NCBI GenBank assembly: GCA_028818705.1
Contig: JAPPNJ010000230.1
Span: forward strand, 1 to 46,767
DNA: 46,767 nt
Direction: 5' to 3'
Source of the DNA: Candidatus Poribacteria bacterium
GTDB lineage: Bacteria; Poribacteria; WGA-4E; WGA-3G
The translations under genes were made by a program, and so were the position numbers. A model generated the notes under the pieces. The model was not told the DNA's origin and ran no database searches. It worked only from the letters and a program-made list of their open reading frames with translations. Shown here one piece after another: positions 1 through 8,751 of this stretch; position 1 is the stretch's first letter; every line of letters starts with the position of its first letter.

Positions 1-180
1 CTTTATAGGCTTTATACCCGGTGAAGCCCATACGGGCTTCATACCCGGTGAATGCTCTATAGCATTCATACCGTTGATTTTGATTCTGATTTTGAATGCC
101 TATAAGGCATGAATACCCGGTGAAGCCCATAGGGGCTTCATACCGTTGATTCTGATTTTGATTCTGATTTTGATTTCGGA
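1..180. repeat. Array of small hairpins with variable stems and constant spacers
   Basis: Four short inverted repeats follow each other: 22-41 (arms TGAAGCCC, with one end base offset), 49-68 (arms TGAATGCT/AGCATTCA), 96-110 (arms ATGCC/GGCAT) and 121-140 (arms TGAAGCCC/GGGCTTCA). The 4-5 base loops are all ATA/TAT-like. Two kinds of spacer separate them: TACCCGG (42-48, 114-120) and TACCGTTGATT (69-79, 141-151), the latter running into tandem TGATTC/TGATTT hexamers (73-93, 145-176). Bases 4-20 look like part of a further unit, so the array probably continues to the left of the window. It lies downstream of the dsbD-like gene. Function is unknown. Confidence 0.8.
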
Positions 181-235
181 GTGCTATGTCTATAAGAAAC
201 TGGCAACTTGGGTTATAATAGACGAGATTTTAACC

Positions 236-284
236 GGGTTCCCTTCCGTTACTGGAAAGGGGGTTCCCTCCCATTACTCGAAGC
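236..284. repeat. Imperfect tandem duplication, period about 25
   Basis: The stretch beginning GGGTTCCCTTCC at 236 recurs as GGGTTCCCTCCC at 261. The following bases (GTTACTGGAA versus ATTACTCGAA) also match with few changes. It sits between the hairpin array and the stop codon of the dsbD-like gene. No gene is seen in 1-295. Confidence 0.6.
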
Positions 285-295
285 ATTGCCGATTA

Positions 296-2143
296 CTACG
301 TCCCATTCTCGATCTCATTGAGAACACTAAGCATCTTTTCTGGTTCAACAAAGCCTGTAAACCGTTTGAGAACCGTCCCTTCGGTGTCCATAAAGATAAC
401 AACAGGTAATCCCGGAATTTGATACTTTTCCGTCAATGCCTCGGTGGTCTCAGAACTACGGGTGAAATCGAGTTTGATGTTAACATAGTCAGCGAGTTTC
501 GCCGCCACCGCCGGATCAGCATAAGTCTTATGGTCAAGTTCCTTGCAAGCCGCACACCAAGACGCGTAAAAGTCAAGCATTACAAGTTTGTCCTCGCGTT
601 TTGCGATTTCAAGACCTTCGGTTTCGTCATAAACCCAATTCAGGTGCGGTCCTGCAGGTTGTTGAATACCACCAACAAGCATATAGGTACCGAGGACAGC
701 CAGCAAGAGACCACACGCTTTTTGGATTCGTATCCTTCCAGAAATACCACTAAAACGCTCTGTTAACTTACCCAACCACAATCCTATAAGCACTAAGCCA
801 CCAGCAATAGCGAAGAAGGGGAGTGAGTTCTGAAGGAAGTTCAGCAGCGGTGGGAATACATCTTTGAGAAAATAGAGTGCCATCGTAATAATAGCAATGC
901 CAAAGATGTTTTCCAAAACGTACATCCACCCACCTGACCGTGGCAGCGCAGAGAGCAGACCTGAGAAAGTGCCAATGCCGATAAAGAGTAGCCCCATTCC
1001 GAGAGCGTAGGTGAACATGAGCCCGAAACCGAGGAACAGGCTCCCCGTCGTTGCGATATAAGTTAACACCACTGCTAATGCCGGTCCCGTGCAAGGTGCA
1101 GCGATCACACCTGCAACCGTTCCCATGGCAAATCCTCCAGCAAATCCGGTGCCTCCAACGGTATTAAGACGATTCTGCACCACATACGGCAACCGAATTT
1201 CAAAGACCCCGAACATGGAAAGTCCAAGGGAAACCAGAACCAAACTAATGAATCCGACAACCCACGGATTTGCCATTATCTGACCGAAAACCGCACCTGT
1301 TGATGCAACCGCTACACCTAAAATTGAATAGGTGACAACGATGCCGAGAACATATACAACAGAGAGCAGGAAAGATTTGAAAAGTCCCGCCGATTCATTG
1401 GCACCGAAGATGGAGACAGTAATCGGTATAAGTGGATAGACGCAGGGCGTCAAACTCGTCAGGATACCTCCGGCGAACACAAGTAGGAAAGCAAGCCACA
1501 CCTGTCCTCCAGAGAGCGCACGCGCAAGATTTCCCTCATCGCCACCTGAACTTGGGGGTGCTCCAAACTCAATATTGGCGAAAACTGCTTCATTCATTCG
1601 TTGAATTGTCTCTTCTATACCGACAATTTCAACAGGGACGGTAAAAGCAAGGGTTTCGGGGAGTAGACACTGGTCGTCATTGCACGCCTGATACTGCAGC
1701 TGGAAATCCAGCACTATTGGCGCAATCGGAGCATTTTGACTTGCGTCAACTGGGATACCAATAGTAATGGTATCGTGGTAGACAGGGGCTTCACCAATTG
1801 AATCAATTTGTAGCACTTCGCCTGTCGGATATACAGTTTCACCAAAAGTGAGGTCCGGTGTATCAGGGAGGAGTATCTCAGTAGCAATAAGTCCATCACC
1901 CGCCGGATTAGCGTTAACGTGCCACCCTTCAGCAATTTCCACAACAACAGCAATTTGGAATTGACTTCCCGGTTGCACCTTGTCAACCGAAAGGTATCCT
2001 TTTACGGTAAGTTTTTCAGCAGGCACCTTTTCAACAAATCCAAAGTCGGCGAGTTGTGCTTGTACGCAAATCGGAAAAGTTATCGTGCTAAGAATTAGCA
2101 GTATCCAGAGTATGGGTTTATGAGGTCTGAAAATTTTAAGCAT
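296..2143 (-). CDS. DsbD-type protein-disulfide reductase (thiol:disulfide interchange)
   Basis: This 615-residue protein has the three-part plan of DsbD. A signal peptide (about 1-29) precedes a periplasmic N-terminal domain with a Cys pair at 153 and 159. A polytopic membrane domain (about 210-500) carries TPCVYP near 232-237 and APCTGPA further on, the two membrane cysteines of the family. A C-terminal thioredoxin domain has WCAAC at 529-533. DsbD proteins pass electrons from cytoplasmic thioredoxin across the inner membrane to periplasmic disulfide isomerases or cytochrome c maturation. The length matches the family (about 570-620). It starts 17 bases after the stop of the PorX-like gene, so the two are probably co-transcribed. 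The family assignment is firm; the periplasmic partner is not known. Confidence 0.92.
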   Translation of the reverse strand: MLKIFRPHKPILWILLILSTITFPICVQAQLADFGFVEKVPAEKLTVKGYLSVDKVQPGSQFQIAVVVEIAEGWHVNANPAGDGLIATEILLPDTPDLTFGETVYPTGEVLQIDSIGEAPVYHDTITIGIPVDASQNAPIAPIVLDFQLQYQACNDDQCLLPETLAFTVPVEIVGIEETIQRMNEAVFANIEFGAPPSSGGDEGNLARALSGGQVWLAFLLVFAGGILTSLTPCVYPLIPITVSIFGANESAGLFKSFLLSVVYVLGIVVTYSILGVAVASTGAVFGQIMANPWVVGFISLVLVSLGLSMFGVFEIRLPYVVQNRLNTVGGTGFAGGFAMGTVAGVIAAPCTGPALAVVLTYIATTGSLFLGFGLMFTYALGMGLLFIGIGTFSGLLSALPRSGGWMYVLENIFGIAIITMALYFLKDVFPPLLNFLQNSLPFFAIAGGLVLIGLWLGKLTERFSGISGRIRIQKACGLLLAVLGTYMLVGGIQQPAGPHLNWVYDETEGLEIAKREDKLVMLDFYASWCAACKELDHKTYADPAVAAKLADYVNIKLDFTRSSETTEALTEKYQIPGLPVVIFMDTEGTVLKRFTGFVEPEKMLSVLNEIENGT

Positions 2144-2160
2144 GCGTTAGTTTTCCTCAA

Positions 2161-3828
2161 TTACTTTGGTTCGAGCACAATGCAAGGAAGAATCATTTCT
2201 TCAAGCGAAATGCCGCCGTGTTGGAAACTACCGTGGAATAGCTCTTTATAGACATTGAACTGTCTTTCGTAAATGAAATAATAATCCTCTTTCGCGAGGA
2301 TGTAGCTTTTCCCTTCTATGCTACCGGGTAAACGATATGTCTCCGGATCTGTTATGAGATATCCCGCATCAGGATCGCAGGTAATATGCTTTCCTTCTTT
2401 AAATCGTAATCCGGTGGTCAAGGTAGTTTGGCTTGAAATTTTTGCCGCATTATGACAGAGTAGTGAACCGTGATCGGATGTCAAGACGACAGTTATACCG
2501 CGATCAGCAGCCATTCTTAATATCTTATAGAGCCATGAATGATGAAACCACGCTTGCACAAGTGTCCGGAACGCCGATTCATCTGGGATAAGCTGCCGAA
2601 GTAAATCCGTCTCGTACCGTGTGTGTGTCAGCATATCGAGGAAGTCGACAACGATTGCTTCTAAACTAATGCGATCAGTGGTATTGAGCCACTGTAGGTA
2701 TTGTGCCTCACCTTGTGTATCAAAAATCTTAAAATAGTGCGGTGGCGGCTTGAGTGCGATACCGTGTCGATCAAGTTGTAAGCGTAAGAGTTCTTTCTCA
2801 TGGCGGTTGATGCTTGTGTGTGCTTGATCTGGTTCTGCGTATAAATGTGGGTACCGTTCAGCCAGTTCAAGAGGGAACAGTCCACTGAAAATAGCGTTTC
2901 TGGCATAACGGGTGGCTGTCGGCAAAATGGAATAATAGTAATTCGTTGTTATATCGAATATTGGGTAGAGCATCGGCTCAATTTCCAACCAGTGATCCAA
3001 CCGCATGCAATCCATAACAACAAATAACACCTGTTTTCCAGTTTGAAGTTCGGGGATAACATATCTGTAAATGACATCCACTGATAAGGTAGGCGACGCT
3101 TCATTAACGAGCCAGCTGCTATAATTATCTTGAATATAATTCGCAAAGGCAGCGTTTGCCTCCTGCTTTTGCATCGCATGGATGGCTTTGAGCTCGTCTA
3201 CGTTATGGAGCGTATCAAGCTGCATGTCCCATTTGATCAAGTTAAGGTAAGTATCGATCCACGTTTGCCAACTGTTGGTGGGGTTATGTGCTTGGGTTAC
3301 ACTGTCGGAGATGTACCCACTATTAAAGTTTTGAACGTAAGCTTGTGGCATGTAGGACTCACGCACTGTTCGCTTTTCAATCAGAAAAGCGAGGGACGCT
3401 GCCAATTGTTTGCACAATATCATCTCGCAAGCCTCGTCTGGTGGGTTTGTTGGCATTATAAAGATGTTGGTAACATCGTAAAGGCTTGCTTCCTGTCTTA
3501 TTTCTTCGCCATCTTTGCGTGTTAAGAGTACGATAGGGATGTGTGCCTCGGAGTTCCGAATATGCGAAAGCAGATTTTCTTTTCGCGCCGGTCCATCATA
3601 ATTCAATAGAACAGCATCATACGTCCGGTCTTTGAGCGCGCTTATTCCGCGTGCAGCACTGTTTGCTACAGACACATCATATCCTTGGTATTCCAAAAAG
3701 GGAACGTAAGGTTTTGGTGTGATATATGTTTGCTTTTCAGAATATTGATCTGCAGGCTGGACATTTGATTGCCGTACATCAGAAACCTCGTTGTCAATCC
3801 ACAAGATCCTCCTTCTTCTTTCTTCCAT
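2161..3828 (-). CDS. PorX-like protein: degenerate response-receiver plus PglZ phosphatase-like domain
   Basis: The ATG at 3828 is chosen because AAGGGG lies 6-7 bases upstream; a longer frame to 3942 lacks such a site. The 555-residue protein has an N-terminal receiver-like domain (about 5-145), a helical linker with AHAMQKQEANAAFANYIQ (about 215-232), and a PglZ/alkaline-phosphatase-fold domain. The latter carries MDCMRLDHW near 272-280, ILPTATRYARNAIFSG near 301-316, and a TSDHG metal motif near the end. This architecture and these motifs are those of PorX, the response regulator linked to type IX secretion in Bacteroidetes. In the receiver the expected phospho-acceptor Asp is Asn76, the second acidic residue is Asn13, and the conserved Lys is Met125. 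Thr103 is kept. There is also an insertion of about 20 residues (about 17-38). It probably cannot be phosphorylated in the usual way. No type IX secretion gene is in the window. Confidence 0.8.
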   Translation of the reverse strand: MEERRRRILWIDNEVSDVRQSNVQPADQYSEKQTYITPKPYVPFLEYQGYDVSVANSAARGISALKDRTYDAVLLNYDGPARKENLLSHIRNSEAHIPIVLLTRKDGEEIRQEASLYDVTNIFIMPTNPPDEACEMILCKQLAASLAFLIEKRTVRESYMPQAYVQNFNSGYISDSVTQAHNPTNSWQTWIDTYLNLIKWDMQLDTLHNVDELKAIHAMQKQEANAAFANYIQDNYSSWLVNEASPTLSVDVIYRYVIPELQTGKQVLFVVMDCMRLDHWLEIEPMLYPIFDITTNYYYSILPTATRYARNAIFSGLFPLELAERYPHLYAEPDQAHTSINRHEKELLRLQLDRHGIALKPPPHYFKIFDTQGEAQYLQWLNTTDRISLEAIVVDFLDMLTHTRYETDLLRQLIPDESAFRTLVQAWFHHSWLYKILRMAADRGITVVLTSDHGSLLCHNAAKISSQTTLTTGLRFKEGKHITCDPDAGYLITDPETYRLPGSIEGKSYILAKEDYYFIYERQFNVYKELFHGSFQHGGISLEEMILPCIVLEPK

Positions 3829-3967
3829 AGTAATCCCCTTCTTTGCAATATAGACTTGCAAAATGCACGCGCCGTTGCGTACCTGGTTTTTTCGGGGTGA
3901 GCAGTTGTGAATCTTCTGACGAAAAGCAGAGAAGTCTGCCACGGTATTCTATTGAGCAAAATAGAAA

Positions 3968-5320
3968 CTAAATACTGGCAACAAACCTCCCGGGATTCAA
4001 CAAACCGCCCGCATCGAATTTGGCTTTAACCTGTTTCATTAATCTGAGTGTATCGCCAACCGGTCCCCAAACGTCGATATGCCATTTGAGTTCAGGAGGC
4101 GCAGTTTCTATAATAAGATTCCCTCGCTTCTCCACGGCGGACTGACGCAGCTGCATCAGCACATCCGCAAGGTACTGGAAATCTGTTTCTCCTACTAAAG
4201 GGATCGTCAAATACAATACACCACTTCCGAGTAACAGCATCATTTGGACCTCGCTACCCCAACTTGAATCTGCAATGTGCCCGGCAAACTCAGCAATATC
4301 GGTGCGTTTCAGGTTTATTTTCGCAATCACATTCTCAGTTTCCCCCTTATCCGCTGAGAATTCCTGAATAGTCTTTTGGAGGCGTTCGTATGGTTCACTC
4401 TCTATAGTTGTCACACCCAGAGCACCGTTTTGTTCCATGATTTCTTGGCTTTGAGCCAACTGCCACGCTACAGTTTCAGGATCCCCGCCGAATCCGGTTA
4501 CCAGCGTGAATGTGCCCCTATCTGTGGTATCGAGTCCCTGTCCATCGGTTTCGGCACGCATTGGATCGGAATTGATGAATAAATTTACAAACATCGGTAG
4601 GGTCTGTGAACCTACAATACTTAAGCCTGTGTTGGCTGCATTGTGAATGTCATGAAACTCTGCTGCGATTGCTGCTTGCCGAGTCGGTATCGGGGACAAC
4701 TTGAGTGCCACTTCGGTGATGATACCGAGCGTTCCAAAGGCACCGATATAGAGTTTGTTGAGATCATAGCCTGCAACATTTTTCACGACTTTCCCACCGC
4801 TCTTAACGACAGTGCCGTTCGCGTGGACAACTCGCAATCCTAACACTTGGTTTCGCGCAGTTCCGTGTCGAAGACGAAACGACCCGCTTGCATTTGCCGC
4901 AACAATTCCACCAATAGTGCATCCTTCTGCATACGGTGGATTCAGCACCAAGTACTGTCGGTGTTTCGACAACTCTTTTTGGAGATCCGCCAAGCGAATA
5001 CCGGCTTCCACAGTTACGGTCAGATCCGCCGGTTCATATTCAATAACACTGTTCAGGTGTGTCGTTGCCAGAACCACATCTATTTGCGGCGGAAGATTCC
5101 CAATGCCAAGTTTTGTGCCTCCACCGGCAGGGATAACAGATAGTTCCCGTTTTGACGCAAATTGGAGAACGTCTTGTATCTCCTGAACAGATGTTGGCAA
5201 AACAACTGCCTTCGGGAGACATCCATCAAAAGCATAGGATGCCGACTCCGCCTCTCGTAAGACACCAGATTCGCCAACAATGTGCCTAAGTTCATCGTGC
5301 AGTGCCCGTGAATTTTCCAT
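3968..5320 (-). CDS. FAD-linked oxidase, GlcE-like
   Basis: This 450-residue protein has an FAD-binding type 4 (PCMH/VAO) fold. A PAGGGTKLG motif at 64-72 is followed by GCTIGGIVAANASG near 132-145 and a VVKNVAGYDLNKLYIGAFGTLG stretch near 183-204, typical of glycolate-oxidase GlcE and related subunits. The C-terminus keeps the LLNPGRF ending of this family. E. coli GlcE is about 350 residues, so this one is longer. It follows the GlcD-like gene by 66 bases on the same strand, and the pair probably oxidises a 2-hydroxy acid such as glycolate or D-lactate. No GlcF iron-sulfur subunit is found next to them. Substrate is inferred from family only. Confidence 0.85.
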   Translation of the reverse strand: MENSRALHDELRHIVGESGVLREAESASYAFDGCLPKAVVLPTSVQEIQDVLQFASKRELSVIPAGGGTKLGIGNLPPQIDVVLATTHLNSVIEYEPADLTVTVEAGIRLADLQKELSKHRQYLVLNPPYAEGCTIGGIVAANASGSFRLRHGTARNQVLGLRVVHANGTVVKSGGKVVKNVAGYDLNKLYIGAFGTLGIITEVALKLSPIPTRQAAIAAEFHDIHNAANTGLSIVGSQTLPMFVNLFINSDPMRAETDGQGLDTTDRGTFTLVTGFGGDPETVAWQLAQSQEIMEQNGALGVTTIESEPYERLQKTIQEFSADKGETENVIAKINLKRTDIAEFAGHIADSSWGSEVQMMLLLGSGVLYLTIPLVGETDFQYLADVLMQLRQSAVEKRGNLIIETAPPELKWHIDVWGPVGDTLRLMKQVKAKFDAGGLLNPGRFVASI

Positions 5321-5386
5321 CTATTTTTCTTTCTCTGTCGTTATTGTCCACTGATTCTCTCTGTCTACAGCAAAGCGTCTATAATC

Positions 5387-6823
5387 CTAAGAATTAATCC
5401 ATATTCCATCGGATTGCAGACCGAGTTTCGCGTAAGATTCGGCTGTTGGGAATACCTTCCCAGGATTGCAAAGCCCGGTCGGATTAAAAATGCTTTTGAC
5501 TGTCGACATTACCTGCAAGTCGGAAGGGCTAAAAATCAGCGGCATGTAATCCATCTTCTCAACACCGATACCGTGCTCGCCGGTGATTGTACCACCAACT
5601 TCAGCGCAAACTGTCAGAATTTCCTTGTTGACATGTTCTACGCGTTCGCACTGGTCGGCATCGCGTTCGTTAAAGAGAACAATAGGATGTATATTCCCGT
5701 CACCAGCGTGAAACACATTCGCAATCGGAATCTGATATTTTTCAGAGATTTCAGAGATACGCCGTAAAACCTTTGGTAGTGTTGTCCTCGGGACAACACC
5801 ATCTTGGGTGATATAATTCGGGGCAAGTCGTCCGAATGAGCCAAAAGCACTTTTTCGCGCCTTCCAGAGTTGCTGCCGCTCCCCTTCATTTTTGGCGTAG
5901 CTTACATCCCGCGCGTTATGCTGCTTGAATATCTCTAAAATCTGGTCTGTTTGATTCTGCATGCCTGCCTGAATACCGTCAAGTTCCACAATCAAGATGG
6001 CTTCGGCGTCAAGTGGAAAACCAAAATGGAAAGCCTCTTCCAAAGCACGAATGACGAGGCTGTCCATCATCTCAAGTGCTGCAGGAATAATACCTTCACC
6101 GATAATAGTGGACACCGCGTTTGAGGCATCGTCCATCGTTTCAAAGACAGCAAGCGCCGTTTGGTATGCTTGCGGATTACGAGTAAGACGTACGGTAGCT
6201 TTGGTGACTATCCCGAATGTGCCTTCAGAACCGACCATCACACCGCGGAGATCGTAGCCGATTGCTTCTTCAACGCTGCCGCCCAATTCAATTATCTCAC
6301 CATCGGATAAGACGACTTCCAGTCCAAGTACGTGGTCGGATGTGACACCATACTTCAAAGTATGCGGTCCGCCAGAGTTTTCGGCGATATTTCCACCTAT
6401 TGTACATGCCTTCTGGCTCGACGGGTCAGGCGCGTAGTGGTAACCTCTTTTTTCCACCGCCTCCGTCAACAAGAGATTCACGACCCCAGGTTCAATCACT
6501 GCTCGCTCGTTTTCAAGATCTATCTCCAAGATACGATCCATACGGTTGAGGGCAATAATAATCCCACCTTGGACAGAAAGCATACCGCCGCTCAAACCAG
6601 TGCCTCCGCCGCGAGCAATAAAGGGGACACTGTATTTGTTCGCCAACTTTACAATGTCCGATACTTGCTGCGCTGTATCCGCGAAGACAACAACATCTGG
6701 CATCGCCTTGAAAGATGGGGCGGCATCGCATTCATATACCGATAAGGCAGTCGCATCCGTTAGAACATTTCTAGGACCCAGAAGTGTAGAAAGGTCAGCA
6801 ACAAGTTGTTCTTTTTGGTCCAT
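5387..6823 (-). CDS. FAD-linked oxidase, GlcD-like (glycolate/D-lactate dehydrogenase family)
   Basis: This 478-residue protein is close to the usual GlcD length. It shows RGGGTGLSGG at 71-80 and PDPSSQKACTIGGNIAENSGG near 132-152 for FAD binding. The C-terminal FAD-oxidase domain carries the metal/substrate motifs HAGDGNIHP and GEHGIG. The start ATG at 6823 has AAGGAT about 8 bases upstream. The enzyme family transfers electrons from 2-hydroxy acids to FAD and on to a membrane carrier. It opens a minus-strand run (GlcD-like, GlcE-like, then PorX-like and DsbD-like) and diverges from the LamG gene at 7044. The family is certain; glycolate as opposed to D-lactate cannot be decided here. Confidence 0.88.
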   Translation of the reverse strand: MDQKEQLVADLSTLLGPRNVLTDATALSVYECDAAPSFKAMPDVVVFADTAQQVSDIVKLANKYSVPFIARGGGTGLSGGMLSVQGGIIIALNRMDRILEIDLENERAVIEPGVVNLLLTEAVEKRGYHYAPDPSSQKACTIGGNIAENSGGPHTLKYGVTSDHVLGLEVVLSDGEIIELGGSVEEAIGYDLRGVMVGSEGTFGIVTKATVRLTRNPQAYQTALAVFETMDDASNAVSTIIGEGIIPAALEMMDSLVIRALEEAFHFGFPLDAEAILIVELDGIQAGMQNQTDQILEIFKQHNARDVSYAKNEGERQQLWKARKSAFGSFGRLAPNYITQDGVVPRTTLPKVLRRISEISEKYQIPIANVFHAGDGNIHPIVLFNERDADQCERVEHVNKEILTVCAEVGGTITGEHGIGVEKMDYMPLIFSPSDLQVMSTVKSIFNPTGLCNPGKVFPTAESYAKLGLQSDGIWINS

Positions 6824-6931
6824 AGTCTATATCCTTACCAAGGGCAATTTATAGTTGTACTTAGTTTACCACAATTTTTATTCAATGTCCAATTAGAAAT
6901 ATAACAGGTGTTTTCAAAAATATTTCTTTAT

Positions 6932-6961
6932 TTGTTAGAGTCTTATACAACATGTTATAAT
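6932..6961 (+). promoter_or_regulatory. Sigma-70-like promoter for the LamG gene at 7044
   Basis: TTGTTA (6932-6937), an 18-base spacer and a perfect TATAAT (6956-6961) lie in an AT-rich divergent intergenic region, 82 bases before the start codon. No transcript evidence is available. Confidence 0.45.
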
Positions 6962-7043
6962 TATAAAATCTATATCACTTACCAAAATTCAGTTATTTAT
7001 TGACGAAACCTTTCCAAGGTAAAAGTGGATAAAGGAGACGTAG

Positions 7044-7823
7044 ATGCGAAAATTAATCTTAGTTTTAGGAATTACCTGGACAATCGTATGGATGCTGCCG
7101 TGTGTCGTTTCTGCCGACATTGATCCCGAAACAGCTGTCGGTGTGTGGCTCCTGGATGAAGGTGCTGGCAAAACGACCAAAGACGCTTCGGGACTTGGAC
7201 ACGACGGCACGATCAACGGTGCCAAGTGGAAAGACGGAAAAATTGGGAAAGCGCTTGAGTTTGATGGTGCACAGTGGGTGTCAATCGACTCTACGCCGGA
7301 ACTACAACTCGGTGACGAACTCACTATGATGGCGTGGTTTTTCGCCACGGATATTTCTACTTGGAGACAACTCATTGCGAAAAGTAACGAGTATCTCTTA
7401 CGTATTGATCCCCCACAGGAAGGCAATAGAATGTCGGCGTTCGTCAAACCTGGTGGAAGTTGGGAACCCAGAGCCTCCTCACACGTCCCTGATGAAGACA
7501 CGTGGATCCATTTCGCAGCGACTTATGACATCAACGAAAAAAACGAGCAACTCGTTGTCTACGTAAATGGTAAAAAAGCAGGGGTCAGCACACGCCCCGG
7601 AAAAACTGCTGTCACAGCAAATCCTGTTGAGATTGGGAAGTGGGGTGGCGGTTCATACTTCGTCGGTCTTATTGATGAAGCTGCCATTTTTAACGTAGTT
7701 CTCAGTGAAGATGATCTGACAACCATCATGGAACACGGATTAGCAAAAGCGCTTGGTGGACTAAACGTTGAACCGGCGAATAAATTGGCAGTAACATGGG
7801 GTGCTCTCAAAGCGAATCGATAA
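7044..7823 (+). CDS. Secreted LamG-like (concanavalin A-like) jellyroll protein
   Basis: AAAGGAG at 7031-7037 supports the ATG at 7044. The 259-residue protein has a signal peptide ending near Ala24. One LamG/laminin-G-like domain follows (about 28-235): GVWLLDEGAGKTTKDASG, then LEFDGAQWVSI, MMAWFF, WIHFAATYD, and the closing GLIDEAAIFN. These are the recurrent motifs of LamG-like lectin domains, which bind glycans or serve as structural modules in exported proteins. There is no catalytic domain. The last 20 residues (VEPANKLAVTWGALK) resemble the tail of the next protein and of the LamG protein at 43004-43849. Ligand is unknown. Confidence 0.85.
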   Translation: MRKLILVLGITWTIVWMLPCVVSADIDPETAVGVWLLDEGAGKTTKDASGLGHDGTINGAKWKDGKIGKALEFDGAQWVSIDSTPELQLGDELTMMAWFFATDISTWRQLIAKSNEYLLRIDPPQEGNRMSAFVKPGGSWEPRASSHVPDEDTWIHFAATYDINEKNEQLVVYVNGKKAGVSTRPGKTAVTANPVEIGKWGGGSYFVGLIDEAAIFNVVLSEDDLTTIMEHGLAKALGGLNVEPANKLAVTWGALKANR

Positions 7824-7835
7824 TTTGGGATTCCC

Positions 7836-7865
7836 TTGTGGTAACACCTTCCCGCATGCTATAAT
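7836..7865 (+). promoter_or_regulatory. Extended -10 promoter for the gene at 7894
   Basis: TTGTGG (7836-7841), an 18-base spacer and TATAAT (7860-7865), preceded by TGC (an extended -10), end 28 bases before the start codon. Confidence 0.45.
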
Positions 7866-7893
7866 AGTTATATTTCTAAAAGGAGGACTGGCT

Positions 7894-8631
7894 ATGAAAA
7901 TGTCTATGATTCTGATCTGCGGAGCCTTAATGTTTGGCTTTATCGCAGTAGGGTCTGCTGGTGTATGGACAGATCCGTTTGATGGCGACGAACTCGTTGA
8001 AGGATGGGAATTTCGCGACTATCGAGACAAAGTTACAACCTGGGAAGTCAAAGACGGCTTCTTACAGATGACCAATCCAAAGGGTGGATGGGGGCATACG
8101 ACACCAGACAAACCTATGCTTGAACGGGAAATCCCAAAAACCGCAGCGAAGAATATAACGGTCAGCGGGATTTTTACCACTGAACCAGATAAACCTGCCG
8201 ATTCTTGGATTGGCATTTTTCTTTATAGTGATGACGATTTGAACTACGCCTGCTTGTTATTTGGTGGTGAAGCCAACCAGCCGCAAAAAACGCTCATCGG
8301 AAGCATGGTTCAAGGCGGTTGGCAAGACAAGGGGCACTTTCAAACCGGCTTTGATGTCCCGCTTCATCTCAAGATCGTCAAAGAGGATGATCTATTTTCC
8401 GGCTACTACCGTGAAAACGAAAAAGATGAGTGGACGCTTTCAGGTAAGAAGACGTGGAACCATAAATTTGATGTTGAACGCGTCGGTGTCGGCTTCATGA
8501 ACAGTTGGGGTGGTCAAACCGTCACGTTTTTTGTTGATACACTCTCGATTGAAGGCGAAGGTATTGAACCCTTGGCTGTTTCCCTCGGAGAGAAGTTAGC
8601 GACAACATGGGGAACCCTCAAAGCAGACTGA
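7894..8631 (+). CDS. Secreted jellyroll-fold protein with the shared TWG-LK tail
   Basis: The ATG at 7894 is chosen because AGGAGG (7881-7886) precedes it by 7 bases and a signal peptide follows at once (about 1-22). The upstream extension of the frame to 7801 overlaps the previous gene and encodes no signal. The 245-residue protein begins its mature part with VWTDPFDGDEL and has a beta-rich pattern (WEVKDGFLQM, ISGIF-like strands, VGFMNSWGG, FFVDTLSIEG). This is the layout of LamG/DUF1080-type jellyroll domains. No catalytic residues are evident. The C-terminus (EKLATTWGTLK) matches the tail of its upstream neighbour. It is probably exported; its ligand is unknown. Confidence 0.75.
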   Translation: MKMSMILICGALMFGFIAVGSAGVWTDPFDGDELVEGWEFRDYRDKVTTWEVKDGFLQMTNPKGGWGHTTPDKPMLEREIPKTAAKNITVSGIFTTEPDKPADSWIGIFLYSDDDLNYACLLFGGEANQPQKTLIGSMVQGGWQDKGHFQTGFDVPLHLKIVKEDDLFSGYYRENEKDEWTLSGKKTWNHKFDVERVGVGFMNSWGGQTVTFFVDTLSIEGEGIEPLAVSLGEKLATTWGTLKAD

Positions 8632-8751
8632 TAGCTGATTTAAAAGGGGTGGTAAAATACTGCCCCTACAATACTTCTTAAAGCTAAATTGTACCAAAAA
8701 TATCCTTTCAAAGTCGTATAGTTTCAAAAAATAAGGAGAAATTTTACTGCC

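Noticed and set aside
1..180. Possible CRISPR array
   Set aside because: The repeated parts are palindromic with changing stems, the constant parts are only 7-11 bases, and no unique 30-base spacers or cas genes are present.
2161..3942. Longer start of the PorX-like protein at 3942
   Set aside because: No ribosome-binding site upstream; the extra 38 residues are not family-like, while 3828 has AAGGGG.
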